Source: Streptomyces lycii
Lineage (GTDB): Bacteria; Actinomycetota; Actinomycetes; Streptomycetales; Streptomycetaceae
Assembly: GCF_009735685.1 (NCBI RefSeq)
Contig: NZ_WHPN01000324.1
Location: forward strand, 35,484-74,531
Reading direction: 5' to 3'
Length of the DNA stretch: 39,048 nucleotides
Shown here: in pieces, positions 25,261 to 35,243 of the stretch
Numbering within the stretch: position 1 is the stretch's first letter
Layout: each line of letters begins with the position of its first letter
Position numbers and translations under genes: made by a program
The notes under the pieces: model-generated
Databases searched by the model: none
Told to the model about the DNA's origin: nothing
The model's input: the letters and a program-made list of their open reading frames with translations, nothing else

Positions 25261-25701
25261 ATGGCTGCCCAGCAGAACATGACGGCCCGCGATGCCATGA
25301 CCGCGGGCGCCCAGTGCGTCGGGGAGCGGCAGACGCTGCTCGACGCCTGCAAAATGATGCGGGACCTCGAAGTGGGTGCCGTGCCCATCTGCGGGGACGA
25401 CGACAGGCTGAAGGGCCTGATCACGGACCGTGACATCGTGGTCGACTGTTGCGCGGAGGGCCGCGATCCGGCCGATGTGTACGCCGGCGAGATGGCCGGT
25501 GAGCTGCACTGGGTGGACGCCGACGCGGACATCTCCGAGTGCCTGAACCTGATGGAGACGCACCAGATCAAGCGCCTCCCGGTGATCGACGTCAAGGACG
25601 ACCACCGGCTGGTCGGCATGATCAGCGAGACCGACCTGGCGAAGAACCTCACCGACGACCAGCTCGCGGAGTTCGTGGAGCACGTCTACGCCCCCAGCTG
25701 A
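25261..25701 (+). CDS. Tandem CBS-domain protein
   Basis: 146-residue protein made only of two CBS domains (about 8-68 and 76-140), which together form a Bateman module that binds adenosyl ligands such as AMP, ATP or S-adenosylmethionine. AVPICGDDDRLKGLITDRDIV and RLPVIDVKDDHRLVGMISETDL carry the typical G(I/M)I(T/S)xxD ends. There is no catalytic domain, so it is probably a soluble energy or redox sensor. The start ATG at 25261 has GGAAGGAAG about 7 nt upstream. Similar small CBS proteins are common in Streptomyces; the partner is unknown. Confidence 0.9.
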   Translation: MAAQQNMTARDAMTAGAQCVGERQTLLDACKMMRDLEVGAVPICGDDDRLKGLITDRDIVVDCCAEGRDPADVYAGEMAGELHWVDADADISECLNLMETHQIKRLPVIDVKDDHRLVGMISETDLAKNLTDDQLAEFVEHVYAPS

Positions 25702-25741
25702 TCACTGCGCGGACGACCCGCGCCCGTCCGCGATGCCCCGG

Positions 25742-26099
25742 TCAGCAGCTCTTGGGCGGGCAGACGCGGAACGCTGAGGTGTCCACAGGGAAAGAGAAGG
25801 GTTCGGGCAGCTCGACGGGCTGCCCGAACTCGTACGTCTCGACAGTCGCGTAGCCGGGCTTCTGCGGACGCCAGTACTGGAAATGGGTGAGATGAGCGCC
25901 TGCCCCGGAAGCGCCCACCAGTCCCGCACCGTGAACTGGGAGAGCAGAAGAGCCTGAATACGGTTGTGGAAGGTGCCGCGGAGGCCCGCGTCACGATCTT
26001 TCCATCGATGAGTTCGATCTTCAGCTGATCGAGTTCTGGAAGCTTCTCCAGGAAAACGCAGCAGCTCGTGCCTGCCTTGAAGGCGGCGGTTCCGGTCAC
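25742..26099 (-). pseudogene. Broken Uma2-family (DUF820) endonuclease-like gene
   Basis: Pieces of one Uma2-type protein lie in three different minus-strand frames, in the correct order. The first frame gives FLEKLPELDQLKIELIDGK, the second gives HNRIQALLLSQFTVRDWW, and the third gives YWRPQKPGYATVETYEFG then QPVELPEPFSFPVDTSAF and a stop at 25742. The last piece is the classic Uma2 C-terminus (VETYxxGxPVxLPEPFxFxLDTSxF). At least two frameshifts, and probably loss of the N-terminus and of part of the catalytic middle, make it non-functional. Uma2 proteins are PD-(D/E)XK-fold proteins, very abundant in Streptomyces, of unclear role. Confidence 0.8.
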
Positions 26100-26238
26100 G
26101 GCGCACCCGGTCCCGGTCCGGGTCCCGGCCTTGGCCTCGGTCCCGGTTTCAGGAGAACATGCCGCGGCGCCTGCATCCGGTCGGGGACGGCAGGCGCCGT
26201 GGCGTGTTCCGTACGTCGCTGTACGGGAACAGCCGTGC
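26100..26238. other. Non-coding stretch downstream of gltD and upstream of the pseudogene
   Basis: Contains a short ggtcccggtccgggtcccgg-type quasi-repeat (about 26107-26147) and a hairpin cggcgcctg (26165-26173) / caggcgccg (26191-26199). No gene is seen. Confidence 0.5.
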
Positions 26239-26268
26239 CGCGGCCGGGGCCCTTTGGCCCCGGCCGCG
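26239..26268 (-). terminator. Strong terminator after gltD
   Basis: CGCGGCCGGGGCC (26239-26251) and GGCCCCGGCCGCG (26256-26268) form a perfect 13-bp stem with a 4-nt CTTT loop, 5 nt after the gltD stop codon. It ends the gltB-gltD transcript. Confidence 0.85.
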
Positions 26269-26273
26269 CGGGT

Positions 26274-27737
26274 TCAGACGGTCAGGGCGCGGTCCGTCGG
26301 CCTGATCGGGGCGGGCAGCGCGCTGGCCGCTCCGGTCAGGTAGCGGTCGACGCCCTTGGCCGCCGAGCGGCCCTCAGCGATCGCCCAGACGATCAGGGAC
26401 TGGCCGCGGCCCGCGTCACCGGCGACGAAGACGCCGTCGACGTTGGTCGCGTAGTCCTGGTCGCGGGCGATGTTGCCGCGCTCGTCCAGCTCCAGGCCGA
26501 ACTGCTCGACCAGGCCGTTCTCCCGGTCGGTGCCGGTGAAGCCCATGGCGAGGGTGACCAGCTGGGCCGGGATCTTCTGCTCGGTGCCGGGCTTCTGCTC
26601 CAGCTTGCCGCCGGTGAACTCGACCTCGATGAGGTGCAGCCACTGGACGTTCCCCTCCTCGTCGCCCTCGAAGTGGGTGGTGGAGACCGAGTACAGCCGC
26701 TCACCGCCCTCCTCGTGCGCCGAGGTGACCTTGTAGAGCATGGGGAAGGTCGGCCAGGGCTGGTTCGGGTTCCGCTCCTCGCCCGGCCGCGGCATGATCT
26801 CCAGCTGGGTGACGGAGAGCGCGCCCTGCCGGTGGGCGGTGCCGACGCAGTCGGCACCGGTGTCGCCGCCGCCGATGACGACGACGTGCTTGCCCTCGGC
26901 GCTGATCGGGGAGACCGTCAGGTCGCCCTCCTGCACCTTGTTGGACAGCGGCAGGTACTCCATCGCCTGGTGGATGCCGTTCAGCTCGCGGCCCGGCACC
27001 GGCAGGTCACGGGCCGTGGTCGCGCCGGCGGCGACGACCACCGCGTCGTAGCGCTTGCGGAGCTTCGCGGCGTCGATGTCCCGGCCGATCTCGATCTCGG
27101 TACGGAACTTCGTGCCCTCCGCGCGCATCTGCTCGATGCGGCGGTTGATGTGCCGCTTCTCCATCTTGAACTCGGGGATGCCGTACCGCAGCAGGCCGCC
27201 GATCCGGTCCGCGCGCTCGTAGACCGCGACGGTGTGCCCGGCACGGGTGAGCTGCTGGGCCGCGGCCAGCCCGGCCGGGCCGGAGCCGATGACCGCGACC
27301 GTCTTGCCGGACAGCCGCTCCGGCGGCTGCGGGGTCACGTCGCCGGCCGCCCACGCCTTGTCGATGATGGTGACCTCGACGTTCTTGATGGTCACCGCCG
27401 GCTGGTTGATGCCCAGCACACACGCCGACTCGCACGGGGCGGGGCAGAGCCGGCCCGTGAACTCCGGGAAGTTGTTCGTGGCGTGCAGCCGCTCGATGGC
27501 CGCGCCCCAGTCGTCCCGGTAGGCGTAGTCGTTCCACTCCGGGATGAGGTTCCCGAGCGGGCAGCCGTTGTGGCAGAACGGAATGCCGCAGTCCATGCAC
27601 CGGCCGGCCTGCTTGCTGATGATCGGCAGCAGGGAGCCGGGCTTGTAGACCTCGTTCCAGTCCTTGACGCGCTCTTCGACGGGACGGGTCTCGGCGACCT
27701 CGCGGCCCGTGGTCAGGAAGCCCTTGGGGTCAGCCAT
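26274..27737 (-). CDS. gltD: Glutamate synthase (NADPH) small subunit
   Basis: 487-residue beta subunit of GOGAT. It takes electrons from NAD(P)H and passes them through FAD and Fe-S clusters to the large subunit, for ammonium assimilation. The N-terminal cysteine set [17 protein letters not shown] (about 47-63) and [12 protein letters not shown] bind Fe-S clusters. The FAD-binding [15 protein letters not shown] and the NADPH-binding [16 protein letters not shown] are intact, and the C-terminal [18 protein letters not shown] is typical. ATG at 27737 overlaps the gltB stop by 8 nt, so the two subunits are translationally coupled. A terminator follows directly. Confidence 0.96.
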   Translation of the reverse strand: MADPKGFLTTGREVAETRPVEERVKDWNEVYKPGSLLPIISKQAGRCMDCGIPFCHNGCPLGNLIPEWNDYAYRDDWGAAIERLHATNNFPEFTGRLCPAPCESACVLGINQPAVTIKNVEVTIIDKAWAAGDVTPQPPERLSGKTVAVIGSGPAGLAAAQQLTRAGHTVAVYERADRIGGLLRYGIPEFKMEKRHINRRIEQMRAEGTKFRTEIEIGRDIDAAKLRKRYDAVVVAAGATTARDLPVPGRELNGIHQAMEYLPLSNKVQEGDLTVSPISAEGKHVVVIGGGDTGADCVGTAHRQGALSVTQLEIMPRPGEERNPNQPWPTFPMLYKVTSAHEEGGERLYSVSTTHFEGDEEGNVQWLHLIEVEFTGGKLEQKPGTEQKIPAQLVTLAMGFTGTDRENGLVEQFGLELDERGNIARDQDYATNVDGVFVAGDAGRGQSLIVWAIAEGRSAAKGVDRYLTGAASALPAPIRPTDRALTV

Positions 27738-30700
27738 TGATCGCCGCCTCCATCATCTTCTCGTGGGTCTCGGGCTCGGAGAGCCCGGCTCGCTCGGCGG
27801 CGTCCTTGGCGGCGAGCACTGCCTTGTACGTGGCGGGCATGACCTTCGCGAAGCGGGTCACGGCCGTGTCCCAGTCGGCGAGGAGGGCCTCGGCGACGGT
27901 CGAACCGGTCTCCTCCCGGTGGCGGCGCACCACACCGTGCAGCCACTCGGCGTCGGCGGCGTCGAGCGCGCCGACGGCGGACACCAGCTCCGCGTTGACG
28001 TTGTCCGGGTCGAGGTCGATGACGTACGCGACACCACCGGACATGCCGGCTGCGAAGTTGCGCCCGGTCTCGCCGAGGACGACGGCCTGGCCGCCGGTCA
28101 TGTACTCGCAGCCGTGGTCGCCCACGCCCTCGGAGACGACGGTGGCGCCGGAGTTGCGGACGCAGAAGCGCTCGCCGACCCGGCCGCGGAGGTGGATCTC
28201 GCCGCCCGTCGCGCCGTACGCGATGGTGTTGCCCGCGATGGTCGAATACTCGGCGAGATGGTCGGCGCCGCGGTCCGGGCGGACCACGATCCGGCCGCCG
28301 GACAGGCCCTTGCCGACGTAGTCGTTGGCGTCGCCCTCCAGCCGCAGCGTCACGCCCCGCGGCACGAAGGCGCCGAAGGACTGGCCCGCGGAGCCGGTGA
28401 AGGTGATGTCGATCGTGTCGTCCGGCAGCCCTTCGCCGCCGAACTTCTTGGTCACCTCGTGGCCCAGCATGGTGCCGACGGTCCGGTTGATGTTCCGGAT
28501 CGCGAGCTGCGCCCGGACCGGCTGAGCGGCCTCGGGGCTGTCCGCGGCCAGGGCGTCCTCGGCGAGCTTGATCAGCTCGTTGTCGAGGGCCTTTGCCAGC
28601 CCGTGGTCCTGCTCGACGGCGCGGTGCCGTACGGCGCCGTCCGGCAGCTCCGGAACGTGCAGCAGCGGCTCCAGGTCCAGGCCCTGGGCCTTCCAGTGGT
28701 CCACGGCCCGGGTGGTGTCCAGCAGCTCGGCGTGGCCGACCGCCTCCTCCAGGGTGCGGAAGCCCAGCTCGGCGAGGAGTTCCCGGACCTCCTCCGCGAT
28801 GAACCGGAAGAAGTTGACGATGTACTCGGCCTTGCCGCTGAACCGCTCACGGAGCACCGGGTTCTGGGTGGCGATGCCGACCGGGCAGGTGTCCAGGTGG
28901 CAGACGCGCATCATGACGCAGCCGGAGACGACCAGCGGCGCGGTGGCGAAACCGAACTCCTCGGCGCCCAGCAGCGCGGCGATCAGGACGTCACGGCCGG
29001 TCTTGAGCTGGCCGTCGGTCTGCACGACGATCCGGTCGCGCAGCCCGTTGAGCAGCAGCGTCTGCTGGGTCTCGGCGAGGCCCAGCTCCCAGGGGCCGCC
29101 CGCGTGCTTGAGCGAGGTGAGCGGCGAGGCGCCGGTGCCACCGTCGTGGCCGGAGATCAGCACCACGTCGGCGTGCGCCTTGGAGACGCCCGCGGCGACG
29201 GTGCCGACGCCGACCTCGGAGACCAGCTTGACGTGAATGCGCGCCTGCGGGTTGGCGTTCTTCAGGTCGTGGATCAGCTGGGCGAGGTCCTCGATGGAGT
29301 AGATGTCGTGGTGCGGCGGCGGGGAGATGAGCCCCACGCCCGGCGTCGAGTGCCGGGTCTTCGCCACCCACGGGTAGACCTTGTGACCGGGCAGCTGGCC
29401 GCCCTCGCCGGGCTTGGCGCCCTGGGCCATCTTGATCTGGATGTCGTCGGAGTTGACCAGGTACTCGCTGGTGACACCGAAGCGGCCGGAGGCGACCTGC
29501 TTGATGGAGGAGCGGCGGGCCGGGTCGTAAAGCCGGTCCGGGTCCTCGCCGCCCTCGCCGGTGTTGGACTTGCCGCCCAGCTGGTTCATGGCGATGGCGA
29601 GGGTCTCGTGCGCCTCCTTGGAGATGGAGCCGTACGACATGGCGCCGGTGGAGAAGCGCTTGACGATCTCCGAGGCGGGCTCGACCTCGTCGAGGGAGAC
29701 CGGCTCGCGTTCGCCGGCCTTCAGCGCGAACAGGCCGCGGAGCGTCATCAGCCGCTCGGACTGCTCGTTCACCCGCTCCGTGTACTGCTTGAAGATGTCG
29801 TAGCGGCGGGAGCGCGTGGAGTGCTGGAGCCGGAAGACCGTGTCCGGGTCGAACAGGTGCGGCTCGCCCTCGCGGCGCCACTGGTACTCGCCGCCGATCT
29901 CCAGCGCGCGGTGCGCCGGGGCGATGCCGGAGACCGGGTAGGCCTTGGCGTGCCGGGCGGCGACCTCCTGGGCGATGATGTCCAGCCCGGCGCCGCCGAT
30001 CTTGGTGGCGGTGCCGTGGAAGAACTGCTCGACGAACTCCGGGTCCAGACCGACGGCCTCGAAGACCTGCGCGCCGCGGTAGGAGGCGACGGTGGAGATG
30101 CCCATCTTGGACATCACCTTGAGCACGCCCTTGCCGAGCGCCTTGATGAGGTTCCTGATGGCCTGCTCGGCCTCGACGTCGGTCAGGAAGGTCCCGGCCC
30201 GGACGAGGTCCTCCACGGACTCCATCGCGAGATACGGGTTGACGGCCGCGGCACCGTAGCCGATGAGCAGCGCGACGTGGTGCACCTCGCGGACGTCGCC
30301 CGCCTCGACGAGCAGCCCGACCTGGGTGCGCTGCTTGGTGCGGATCAGGTGGTGGTGGACCGCCGAGGTGAGCAGCAGCGAGGGGATCGGCGCGTGCTCG
30401 GCGTCGGAGTGCCGGTCGGAGAGCACGATGAGCCGGGCGCCGCCGGCGATGGCGTTGTCGGCCTCGGCGCAGATCTCGGCGATCCGCGCGGCCAGCGACT
30501 CGCCGCCGCCGCTCACCCGGTAGAGGCCGGAGAGGGTCGCGGCCGCGAGTCCGGGCAGGTCGCCGTCGGCGTTGATGTGGATGAGCTTGGCCAGCTCGTC
30601 GTTGTCGATCACCGGGAACGGCAGCGTGACGCTGCGGCAGGACGCGGCCGTCGGCTCCAGCAGGTTGCCCTGCGGGCCGAGGGAGGAGACCAGCGAGGTG

Positions 30701-32346
30701 ACGAGTTCCTCGCGGATGGCGTCCAGCGGCGGGTTGGTGACCTGCGCGAACAGCTGGGTGAAGTAGTCGAACAGCAGCCGGGGGCGCTCGGAGAGCGCGG
30801 CGATCGGCGAGTCGGTGCCCATCGAGCCGATCGGCTCGGCACCGGCCTTGGCCATCGGCGCGAGCAGGATCCGCAGCTCCTCCTCGGTGTAGCCGAAGGT
30901 CTGCTGCCGGCGGGTGACCGAGGCGTGGGTGTGCACGATGTGCTCGCGCTCGGGCAGGTCGGCCAGCCGGATCAGTCCGGCCTCCAGCCACTCCTGGTAG
31001 GGCTGCTCCGCGGCGAGCTGGGCCTTGATCTCGTCGTCCTCGATGATCCGGTGCTCGGCGGTGTCCACGAGGAACATCCGGCCCGGCTGGAGGCGGCCCT
31101 TGCGGACGACCTTCTCGGGCGCGATGTCGAGGACGCCGACCTCGGAGGAGAGGACGACGAGGCCGTCATCGGTGACCCAGTAGCGGCCGGGGCGCAGACC
31201 GTTTCGGTCGAGCACCGCGCCGACCTGGGTGCCGTCGGTGAAGGTGACGCAGGCCGGGCCGTCCCAGGGCTCCATCATCGTGGAGTGGTACTGGTAGAAG
31301 GCGCGCCGGGCCGGGTCCATCGAGGCGTGGTTCTCCCAGGCCTCGGGGATCATCATCAGGACGCTGTGCGGCAGCGAACGCCCGCCGAGGTGCAGCAGCT
31401 CCAGCACCTCGTCGAAGGAGGCGGAGTCGGAGGCGCCGGGCGTACAGACCGGGAAGATCCGCTCCAGGGCGCGCCTGTCCTCGGCGCTGTTCCCGAAGAG
31501 ATCGCTGACCAGCTGCGATTCCCGCGCCCGCATCCAGTTGCGGTTGCCCTGGACGGTGTTGATCTCACCGTTGTGGGCCACGAACCGGTACGGGTGTGCC
31601 AGCGGCCAGCTCGGGAAGGTGTTGGTGGAGAACCGGGAGTGGACCAGCGCGATCGCGGTGGCGAAGCGGCGGTCGGAGAGGTCCGGGAAGAAGGGCTCCA
31701 GCTGGCCGGTGGTCAGCATGCCCTTGTAGACGATGGTCCGGGCGGACAGCGACGGGAAGTAGACGCCGGCCTCGCGCTCGGCGCGCTTGCGCAGCACGAA
31801 GGCCTTGCGGTCCAGGGCCAGGCCGCTCTCGTCCGCGGTGCCGGAGACGAAGAGCTGGCGGAAGGCGGGCATCGTGGCGCGGGCGCCGTTGCCGAGCAGC
31901 TGCGGGGCGACGGGCACGTCGCGCCAGCCGAGGACGTTCAGTCCCTCCTCGGCGGCGACGGCCTCGATGCGCGCGGCAGCGGCGGCGGCGTCCTCCTCCC
32001 CGGCGGGCAGGAAGGCGATGCCGACGGCGTAGGAGCCGGCCTCGGGCAGGGTGAAGGAGACGTGTTCGCGCAGAAACGCGTCCGGGACCTGGAGCAGGAT
32101 GCCCGCACCGTCACCGGAGTCGGGCTCGGAGCCGGTGGCGCCGCGGTGCTCGAGGTTGCGGAGCACGGTCAGGGCCTGATCGACCAGCTGATGGCTCGCC
32201 TCGCCGGTGAGGGTCGCCACGAAGCCGACGCCGCATGCGTCGTGCTCGTTGCGCGGGTCGTACATCCCCTGCGCGGCAGGGCGTCCGTCCATGGGGGACC
32301 AGGCGGCGGAACCACCGGTCTCGGAGTGCGTGGACGCGAAACGCAT
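27730..32346 (-). CDS. gltB: Glutamate synthase (NADPH) large subunit
   Basis: 1538-residue alpha subunit of GOGAT. It hydrolyses glutamine at an N-terminal amidotransferase site and makes glutamate from 2-oxoglutarate at a central FMN site. The propeptide of about 37 residues precedes the catalytic cysteine C38 (HDACGVGF), which must become the N-terminus after processing. The amidotransferase domain, the central domain, the FMN/Fe-S synthase domain ([22 protein letters not shown] in pieces, and the 3Fe-4S cysteines in [15 protein letters not shown]) and the C-terminal GXGXG beta-helix are all present. ATG at 32346 has GGGAGAG 3 nt upstream. The 317-bp upstream gap carries GlnR-like half-sites. 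Confidence 0.97.
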   Translation of the reverse strand: MRFASTHSETGGSAAWSPMDGRPAAQGMYDPRNEHDACGVGFVATLTGEASHQLVDQALTVLRNLEHRGATGSEPDSGDGAGILLQVPDAFLREHVSFTLPEAGSYAVGIAFLPAGEEDAAAAAARIEAVAAEEGLNVLGWRDVPVAPQLLGNGARATMPAFRQLFVSGTADESGLALDRKAFVLRKRAEREAGVYFPSLSARTIVYKGMLTTGQLEPFFPDLSDRRFATAIALVHSRFSTNTFPSWPLAHPYRFVAHNGEINTVQGNRNWMRARESQLVSDLFGNSAEDRRALERIFPVCTPGASDSASFDEVLELLHLGGRSLPHSVLMMIPEAWENHASMDPARRAFYQYHSTMMEPWDGPACVTFTDGTQVGAVLDRNGLRPGRYWVTDDGLVVLSSEVGVLDIAPEKVVRKGRLQPGRMFLVDTAEHRIIEDDEIKAQLAAEQPYQEWLEAGLIRLADLPEREHIVHTHASVTRRQQTFGYTEEELRILLAPMAKAGAEPIGSMGTDSPIAALSERPRLLFDYFTQLFAQVTNPPLDAIREELVTSLVSSLGPQGNLLEPTAASCRSVTLPFPVIDNDELAKLIHINADGDLPGLAAATLSGLYRVSGGGESLAARIAEICAEADNAIAGGARLIVLSDRHSDAEHAPIPSLLLTSAVHHHLIRTKQRTQVGLLVEAGDVREVHHVALLIGYGAAAVNPYLAMESVEDLVRAGTFLTDVEAEQAIRNLIKALGKGVLKVMSKMGISTVASYRGAQVFEAVGLDPEFVEQFFHGTATKIGGAGLDIIAQEVAARHAKAYPVSGIAPAHRALEIGGEYQWRREGEPHLFDPDTVFRLQHSTRSRRYDIFKQYTERVNEQSERLMTLRGLFALKAGEREPVSLDEVEPASEIVKRFSTGAMSYGSISKEAHETLAIAMNQLGGKSNTGEGGEDPDRLYDPARRSSIKQVASGRFGVTSEYLVNSDDIQIKMAQGAKPGEGGQLPGHKVYPWVAKTRHSTPGVGLISPPPHHDIYSIEDLAQLIHDLKNANPQARIHVKLVSEVGVGTVAAGVSKAHADVVLISGHDGGTGASPLTSLKHAGGPWELGLAETQQTLLLNGLRDRIVVQTDGQLKTGRDVLIAALLGAEEFGFATAPLVVSGCVMMRVCHLDTCPVGIATQNPVLRERFSGKAEYIVNFFRFIAEEVRELLAELGFRTLEEAVGHAELLDTTRAVDHWKAQGLDLEPLLHVPELPDGAVRHRAVEQDHGLAKALDNELIKLAEDALAADSPEAAQPVRAQLAIRNINRTVGTMLGHEVTKKFGGEGLPDDTIDITFTGSAGQSFGAFVPRGVTLRLEGDANDYVGKGLSGGRIVVRPDRGADHLAEYSTIAGNTIAYGATGGEIHLRGRVGERFCVRNSGATVVSEGVGDHGCEYMTGGQAVVLGETGRNFAAGMSGGVAYVIDLDPDNVNAELVSAVGALDAADAEWLHGVVRRHREETGSTVAEALLADWDTAVTRFAKVMPATYKAVLAAKDAAERAGLSEPETHEKMMEAAING

Positions 32347-32515
32347 CGGCTCTCCCGTCGTCGTCGTGGCAGTGTCAGTGCCGAGGGACGACGTTGGCCC
32401 TCTGCGATTTTTCGTGCAGGTTACATGATGGGCCGGGTCTCGAAAATCGAAAGCGGCATTCCATCATTCGGACACCCACACTGCTCAATGGGGTGGATTG
32501 GGGGAGCTCAGAGGC

Positions 32516-32531
32516 GTTACCAACCGGGTTC
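32516..32531 (-). promoter_or_regulatory. GlnR-like half-site pair upstream of gltB (minus strand)
   Basis: On the minus strand GAACC-n6-GTAAC, one mismatch from the GlnR pair GAAAC-n6-GTnAC. It lies about 170 nt before the gltB start codon. Matching is by eye to the remembered actinobacterial GlnR pattern. Confidence 0.35.
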
Positions 32532-32607
32532 CTGCCTTCATGCTCCGGCGCCGGTCGGGCGACACTGCCCGTAGCGCTTCGGGCTCATGCCCACGGAGCC
32601 CGGGGCC

Positions 32608-32623
32608 GAAACCGATCGGTAAC
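32608..32623 (+). promoter_or_regulatory. GlnR-like half-site pair upstream of gltB (plus strand)
   Basis: GAAAC (32608-32612), exactly six bases, then GTAAC (32619-32623): a perfect match to neighbouring b and a half-sites of the GlnR box. The flanking third and fourth half-sites are poor. It lies about 260 nt before gltB and just after the transporter gene's terminator. Confidence 0.4.
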
Positions 32624-32635
32624 AGTTCTTGCTCC

Positions 32636-32660
32636 GGCCGGGCGGGAGGACCACCCGGCC
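32636..32660 (-). terminator. Terminator after the VIT transporter gene
   Basis: GGCCGGGCGG (32636-32645) and CCACCCGGCC (32651-32660) form a 10-bp stem (one G-T pair) with a 5-nt loop, 3 nt after the stop codon of the transporter gene. It insulates the gltB promoter region from readthrough. Confidence 0.75.
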
Positions 32661-32663
32661 ACC

Positions 32664-33413
32664 TCAGCCGACGGCCGTTCCGAAGAGGACGCCCAGGCCG
32701 TACGTCACGGCTGCCGCGGCGCCTCCGAGCAGCAGCTGACGCAGTCCGCTGAACCACCAGGAACGGGCTGTGACTCTCGCCACGACCGCGCCGCAGGCGA
32801 ACAGACCGGCCAGCGCCAGCAGCACCGCGGGCCACAGCTCCGTGGCCCCGAGCAGATACGGCAGCACCGGGAGCAGCGCCCCCACCGCGAAAGAGCCGAA
32901 CGATGATACAGCCGCGACGGCGGGCGAAGGAAGGTCCGTGGGGTCCACCCCCAGCTCCTCCCGGGCGTGGATCTCCAGGGCCTGCTCGGGATCCTTCGAC
33001 AGCTGCTCGGCAACCTCGGCTGCCAGCCGGGGCTCCACACCCCGCGACTCGTACAGCTCGGCCAGCTCCTGCTGCTCGTCCTTGGGATGGCGGCGCAGCT
33101 CGCGGCGTTCCACCTCCAGCTCGGCGAGGACGAGTTCGCGCTGCGAGGCGACGGAGGTGTACTCGCCCGCGGCCATGGAGAACGCGCCGGCGGCGAGGCC
33201 GGCGAGCCCGGTGAGGACGATGGTCCCCGGGGCGACGGCGCCGCCCGCCACACCGCTGATCAGCGCGAGGTTGGACACCAGTCCGTCCATGGCGCCGAAG
33301 ACCGCGGGGCGCAGCCAGCCGCCGTTGACGTCGCGGTGGGTGTGGTTGTCCCGGTGCGCGCCGTGCGGCGCGTCCTCCGCGGTCGTCCTGTCAGCGGCTG
33401 CCGTGCCGGCCAT
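32664..33413 (-). CDS. VIT1/CCC1-family Fe2+/Mn2+ transporter
   Basis: 249-residue membrane protein of the VIT family, which moves iron or manganese out of the cytoplasm in exchange for protons. The first membrane region has VFGAMDGLVSNLALISGVAGG (read from about 36), the family's DG(L/I)VS motif. GAFSMAAGEYTSVASQREL follows, with the GEY(T/V)S motif and a long charged cytoplasmic helix pair (about 95-165), then three C-terminal membrane segments. The N-terminus is His/Asp-rich (HGAHRDNHTHRDVN). I chose ATG at 33413 because GGAAGGGAG lies 9 nt upstream. That site sits inside a striking pair of alternative hairpins. Metal specificity is unknown. Confidence 0.9.
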   Translation of the reverse strand: MAGTAAADRTTAEDAPHGAHRDNHTHRDVNGGWLRPAVFGAMDGLVSNLALISGVAGGAVAPGTIVLTGLAGLAAGAFSMAAGEYTSVASQRELVLAELEVERRELRRHPKDEQQELAELYESRGVEPRLAAEVAEQLSKDPEQALEIHAREELGVDPTDLPSPAVAAVSSFGSFAVGALLPVLPYLLGATELWPAVLLALAGLFACGAVVARVTARSWWFSGLRQLLLGGAAAAVTYGLGVLFGTAVG

Positions 33414-33424
33414 GGTCGTGTGCT

Positions 33425-33458
33425 CCCTTCCCCGCGGAAGGGCCCGATGGCCCTTCCG
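33425..33458 (-). promoter_or_regulatory. Candidate RNA switch: mutually exclusive hairpins over the VIT gene ribosome-binding site
   Basis: On the transcript, CGGAAGGGCC (33458-33449) can pair with GGCCCTTCCG (33444-33435), giving a perfect 10-bp stem with a 4-nt loop and leaving the Shine-Dalgarno sequence free. The same 3' arm (CCCTTCC, 33442-33436) can instead pair with GGAAGGG (33431-33425), which is the Shine-Dalgarno sequence itself, as a 7-bp stem with a 4-nt loop. The two folds exclude each other. A further palindrome (CCTTCGAAGG) lies just 5' of them. Confidence 0.55.
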
Positions 33459-33499
33459 TCCCTTCGAAGGTAGGCACGCGCAGGCCCCCCGCGCCAGCA

Positions 33500-33522
33500 A
33501 GGAAGGCCTAACTTACCTTCCT
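33500..33522 (-). promoter_or_regulatory. Inverted repeat with iron-box-like sequence upstream of VIT gene
   Basis: AGGAAGG (33500-33506) and CCTTCCT (33516-33522) flank a 9-nt centre. On the minus strand it includes AGGTAAGTTAGG, which shares AAGTTAGG with the siderophore operon's iron box. It could be a DmdR/IdeR site about 90 nt before the transporter start, or part of a promoter hairpin. Confidence 0.4.
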
Positions 33523-33546
33523 GACCTGCGGTTTTACGGGGAGCTA

Positions 33547-34627
<1,081 letters not shown>

Positions 34628-34646
34628 GGCGAGGACGACGCTACCG

Positions 34647-34679
34647 TGCCGGGCGGGACGGTGGACAACCCGCCCGGCA
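34647..34679 (-). terminator. Terminator between the small membrane protein gene and lgt
   Basis: TGCCGGGCGGG (34647-34657) and CCCGCCCGGCA (34669-34679) form a perfect 11-bp stem with an 11-nt loop, 5 nt after the upstream stop codon. It ends 20 nt before the lgt start codon, so it lies in the lgt leader region or separates the two units. Confidence 0.75.
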
Positions 34680-34684
34680 ACGGC

Positions 34685-35092
34685 TCAGTAACGGGCGGGC
34701 CCCAGAAGCCAGGAGAGCGCCAGCATCACGAGCAGGAAGCCGGCGAACACGACGACCGCCCGGGCGGTGCCGTTCGCCCGGAACCACCCGGCCAGGCCGC
34801 CCGGCGCGGGGCGCCAGGTCTCCTGCCGCCGCCGCCCCGGCCTGCCGGTGCGGCGGCGCGGCGGCCTCGGGCGGCGCTTGGCGGCGCCGGTGCCCCGGCT
34901 CCCCCGGGACTCCTCCTCGTCCAGCCGGCGCAGCCGCTCGGCGACCATCCGGGCCCGGGCGGAGGGCTCCTTCGGGGCGTCCTTGCGGGAGGCCCCGTCG
35001 AGGTCCCGCAGGAAGGCCGCCCAGTCCTCCTCGGACAGGGCCGGCCGGTCCTCGGGGTCCCTGCCGGACGGGGGCGGCTCGGCGGTGGTCAC
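34685..35092 (-). CDS. Small membrane-anchored protein of unknown function
   Basis: 135-residue protein. The N-terminal half is charged and polar (ALSEEDWAAFLRDLDG, SARARMVAERLRRLDEEE), the middle is a strongly basic Arg/Pro-rich stretch (about 70-95), and the C-terminus is one hydrophobic segment (AVVVFAGFLLVMLALSWLLG) ending in GPARY. It therefore looks like a C-terminally anchored protein with a cytoplasmic basic region. I chose GTG at 35092 because GGAGAG lies close upstream; the open frame reaches 35149 but lacks a ribosome-binding site. It is found between lgt and trpA in the Streptomyces layout as I recall it. No function is known to me. Confidence 0.75.
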   Translation of the reverse strand: MTTAEPPPSGRDPEDRPALSEEDWAAFLRDLDGASRKDAPKEPSARARMVAERLRRLDEEESRGSRGTGAAKRRPRPPRRRTGRPGRRRQETWRPAPGGLAGWFRANGTARAVVVFAGFLLVMLALSWLLGPARY

Positions 35093-35190
35093 GGCTCTCC
35101 TCGGATCACATGTCGCGGTGTGCCGCGGCGCCGGGCGACGGCACCGCACTCGAACACATGTGGGGGTATCCCAGCCTAAACCACCGGCCG

Positions 35191-35237
35191 CGCCCGGCGG
35201 GCCGGAACGGAATCCGTCCCGTTCCGGCCGCCGGGCG
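35191..35237 (-). terminator. Strong terminator after the trp operon
   Basis: The arm at 35191-35210 (CGCCCGGCG, one bulged G, GCCGGAACGG) pairs with the arm at 35219-35237 (CCGTTCCGGC ... CCGGGCG) as a stem of about 19 bp around an 8-nt loop, starting 6 nt after the trpA stop. It is the most stable hairpin in the window. Confidence 0.9.
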
Positions 35238-35243
35238 CCCGGA

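Noticed and set aside
27664..32574. Very long open frame on the plus strand opposite gltB (1636 codons)
   Set aside because: It is the antisense shadow of gltB, kept open by high GC in third positions. The composition (Gly/Val/Asp/Arg-rich, no domains) is typical of shadows.
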